A stretch of DNA of 33,518 bases from an uncultured Lachnospiraceae bacterium (GTDB lineage Bacteria; Bacillota; Clostridia; Lachnospirales; Lachnospiraceae). Within the stretch, counting starts at the first letter, position 1; each line of letters opens with the position of its first letter. Where the stretch lies: assembly GCA_947089585.1 (NCBI GenBank), contig CAMULB010000010.1, positions 1-33,518 on the forward strand, read 5' to 3'. Both the position numbers and the translations under genes were made by a program. A model generated the notes under the pieces. The model was not told the DNA's origin. It was given only the letters and a program-made list of their open reading frames with translations, and made no database searches. Positions 31,600-33,518 of the stretch are shown in pieces.

Positions 31600-32151
31600 A
31601 TGGTGGTACTGGTAATCGGCGGAAGCGGAAGCGGCAAATCGGCCTATGCGGAAGCGCGGGCAGCGGAATTGTTTGCGCGTCACAAGTCGGGCGGACGTTT
31701 GGTCTATCTGGCGACGATGGAGGTGCGGGACGAGGAGAGCCGCCGCCGGGTGGCACGTCACCGCCAGATGCGCAGGGAAAAGCAGTTTGTCACGGTGGAG
31801 TGCCCGACGCATTTAGAGGAGGTTGTAGCCGGGCCGGGCGATACTTTTTTGCTCGAATGCATTTCCAATCTCACCGCCAATGAGATGTATGCGCCAAACG
31901 GCCGCGGGGCGCAGAGCGCAGAGGTGATTGCGGCCGCAATCCGCAGACTGGCAGAGGCGGCAAAGCATTTGGTTCTTGTGGGCAATCATGTTTTTGCCGA
32001 CGGGGTGGATTATGATGCTTCCACCACCGAGTATCTGCGTCAAATGGCGCGGATTCAGCAGGAGGCTGCGTCGCTGGCCGATGAGGTCGTGGAGGTGGTC
32101 TGCGGGATTCCGCTGATGATCAAATCTGCTGAAAGCAAGGAATGCGTGTGA
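31600..32151 (+). CDS. cobU: Adenosylcobinamide kinase / adenosylcobinamide-phosphate guanylyltransferase
   Basis: A 183-residue bifunctional enzyme that phosphorylates adenosylcobinamide and then transfers GMP to it. The P-loop GGSGSGKS is at 7-14, and H54 in RVARHRQMRR fits the histidine that is guanylylated in CobU. FLLECISNLTANEM and the C-terminal YLRQMARIQQEAASLADEV segments complete the fold. GGAGG lies close before the ATG at 31600. Its neighbours cobT and cobS are the other nucleotide-loop enzymes. Confidence 0.95.
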   Translation: MVVLVIGGSGSGKSAYAEARAAELFARHKSGGRLVYLATMEVRDEESRRRVARHRQMRREKQFVTVECPTHLEEVVAGPGDTFLLECISNLTANEMYAPNGRGAQSAEVIAAAIRRLAEAAKHLVLVGNHVFADGVDYDASTTEYLRQMARIQQEAASLADEVVEVVCGIPLMIKSAESKECV

Positions 32152-32176
32152 TAAAATGTCAGAAAGGACAACCGCT

Positions 32177-32953
32177 ATGAGAGTGATCAACAGCTTTATC
32201 ATTGCTTTTGCCATGTACTCTAAGATTCCCATGCCCCAGGTGGACTGGAATAAGGAAAATATGAAATATGTGCTGTGTGCCTTTCCCTGGGTGGGAGCGG
32301 CAATCGGGGCGGTGTTTACGCTGTGGGGCCGTCTGGGACTGCTTTTGCCGATCGGTCACACGCTGTATGTGATTCTGCTGCTGCTGATTCCGGTTGTCAT
32401 TTCCGGCGGCATTCATTTGGATGGACTGTTGGACACGGCGGATGCCTTAAGCTCCTATCAGTCCAGAGAGCGGCGTTTGGAGATACTCAAGGATTCTCAT
32501 GCCGGGGCCTTTGCGGTGCTGGTCTGTGCCGTTTACTTTTGGGCAGATTTCGGCTTCTTGAGCGAGCTTTCCCCGCAGCGTCTTTCGCTTGTGGCGCTGG
32601 GCTTCTTTTTCTCCCGTGCCTTAAGCGGCTTTGCGATTGCTACTTTTCCGTGCGCGAAGGACAGCGGGCTGGCGGCGACCTTTTCCCAGGGAGCCGACCG
32701 GCGGCGGACTCAAATGGGATTGCTGGTTCAGATCGCGGCCTGTGGGCTTTGGATGGCGGTCAAACAGCCGCTGGCCGGGACGGCGGCGGTGGCGGCGGCT
32801 TTGCTGTGCTTTTGCTATTATCATTGGATGGCGAAAAAGAAGTTTGGCGGTATTACCGGGGATTTGGCCGGCTGGTTTTTACAGATGTGCGAGTTGTGTA
32901 TGCTGATTGCGGTTGTGGCGGTGCAGATAGCGGAGAAGCTGTGCGTGGTCTGA
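32177..32953 (+). CDS. cobS: Adenosylcobinamide-GDP ribazoletransferase (cobalamin synthase)
   Basis: A 258-residue polytopic membrane enzyme that joins adenosylcobinamide-GDP and alpha-ribazole. The N-terminal FAMYSKIPMPQVDW and the metal-binding GGIHLDGLLDTADA (77-90) are the hallmarks, followed by several hydrophobic segments. ATG 32177 follows AAAGGA by eight bases; an in-frame ATG at 32156 lacks a ribosome site. A long alternative frame over the same DNA (32275-33060) is a shadow. Confidence 0.94.
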   Translation: MRVINSFIIAFAMYSKIPMPQVDWNKENMKYVLCAFPWVGAAIGAVFTLWGRLGLLLPIGHTLYVILLLLIPVVISGGIHLDGLLDTADALSSYQSRERRLEILKDSHAGAFAVLVCAVYFWADFGFLSELSPQRLSLVALGFFFSRALSGFAIATFPCAKDSGLAATFSQGADRRRTQMGLLVQIAACGLWMAVKQPLAGTAAVAAALLCFCYYHWMAKKKFGGITGDLAGWFLQMCELCMLIAVVAVQIAEKLCVV

Positions 32954-32975
32954 CGGGTGCGGCCAACAAAAATCG

Positions 32976-33047
32976 GTGCGCATGCTGGTCTGGCAGCGAT
33001 AACAGAAATGCGTGCGCATGCTGGCCTGGCAGCGATAACAGAATTCT
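32976..33047. repeat. 36-bp tandem repeat between cobS and the second cobU-like gene
   Basis: Two 36-base units (32976-33011 and 33012-33047) both contain GTGCGCATGCTGG and CTGGCAGCGATAACAGAA and differ at only a few positions. They fill most of the 128-base gap. No coding frame with a ribosome site covers them. Confidence 0.85.
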
Positions 33048-33081
33048 GTGCATTCCCTGAGAACAGGATTGAGAGTAGTGG

Positions 33082-33477
33082 GTGAAGCGTATGATTTTAA
33101 TAGTAGGCGGCGTATTTCAGGGCAAGCTGGAATTTGCCAAAAGCTTGAAGGAGTCCGGCGTCGAGCCGGAGCGGATTGTGGACGGAGAAAATTTGGATGA
33201 GGAGCAGCTTGCATCGGCCGATGTGGTCAATCATTTTCACCTGTATCTCCGTTCGCTGTTGGAACAGGGGCGGGAGGTAACAGCGGCCGTGCAGTCGCTG
33301 CTTGAAAGGAATCCACAGGTCATATTGGTGGCGGCGGAATTGGGCTGCGGCGTCGTGCCGATGGATGCGTTCGACCGACAGTACCGGGAGACCGTAGGGC
33401 GGGTCTGCTGTCGGCTGGCCAAGGAGGCGCAGGCCGTTTATCGTGTGACCTGCGGCATCGGCGTGCGAATCAAGTAG
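33082..33477 (+). CDS. Short CobU-like protein with degenerate P-loop
   Basis: A 131-residue protein whose ends resemble CobU: an N-terminal ILIVGGVFQGKLEFAK strand-loop-helix, and a C-terminal half (VILVAAELGCGVVPMDAFDR, GRVCCRLAKEAQAVYRVTCG) close to the LVSNEVGxGIVP region of CobU. The P-loop lacks the Ser/Thr after GK, and the middle region with the guanylylated histidine is missing. It is about 50 residues shorter than the intact CobU encoded at 31600. It may be a regulatory or scaffold paralogue, or have another activity. The start could be GTG 33082 or ATG 33091. It lies in the cobalamin operon, 128 bases after cobS. Confidence 0.85.
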   Translation: MKRMILIVGGVFQGKLEFAKSLKESGVEPERIVDGENLDEEQLASADVVNHFHLYLRSLLEQGREVTAAVQSLLERNPQVILVAAELGCGVVPMDAFDRQYRETVGRVCCRLAKEAQAVYRVTCGIGVRIK

Positions 33478-33518
33478 CAAGCGTACAGAAAGCAAAAGCC
33501 GGCAGTCTGGGCGTGCTT

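Noticed and set aside
32275-33060. A 261-residue plus-strand frame across cobS and the 36-bp repeats
   Set aside because: It is an out-of-frame shadow of cobS with glycine- and cysteine-rich low-complexity sequence.

Overview
The window looks like a chromosomal segment of an anaerobic, endospore-forming Clostridia bacterium, most likely Lachnospirales-like. The reasons are a spore germination operon and spoIIR, the SCIFF peptide next to its radical SAM maturase and a fused secDF, the oxygen-independent (cbi) cobalamin route under a cobalamin riboswitch, and AGGAGG-type ribosome binding sites with frequent ATGA overlaps. This lineage is an inference from gene content, not from a marker gene.

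Region 1 (1 to about 4430) is an AT-rich accessory island. It holds an edge-truncated rhuM-family gene with its own promoter and a perfect 16-bp palindrome, a 56-codon stump of an ArdC-like antirestriction gene cut off by an IS256-family remnant, and one intact 861-residue minus-strand gene. That protein combines a degenerate N6-methyltransferase domain, a HsdS-like target recognition domain, a PD-(D/E)XK nuclease-like domain, a repeat-built coiled coil and a C-terminal HEPN-like domain with an Rx4H motif. No hsdR, hsdM or hsdS lies beside it. It is the best candidate here for an undescribed single-gene defence system.

Region 2 (about 4430 to 11260) returns to the higher-GC host style. It contains scfA (46 codons, strong promoter), scfB and secDF, then a minus-strand gene of unknown function behind a sigma-28-like promoter, then ispE and a GntR/FCD regulator.

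Region 3 (11270 to 21750) holds a three-gene gerA-type germination operon, spoIIR with a candidate sigma-F promoter, murI, a DUF1934 gene, galU, an AraC regulator divergent from an EFR1-type flavodoxin/ferredoxin protein, and pgi.

Region 4 (21750 to the right edge) is a cobalamin operon: riboswitch and attenuator, then cbiD, cobI/cbiL, cobM/cbiF, cbiG, cobJ/cbiH, a cbiJ-cbiE-cbiT triple fusion, cbiA, cobT, cobU, cobS and a second short, degenerate cobU-like gene. The genes run from ring contraction through a,c-diamidation to nucleotide loop assembly. cbiC, cbiP, cbiB and a cobalt chelatase are not in the window. I saw no tRNA, rRNA or CRISPR array.
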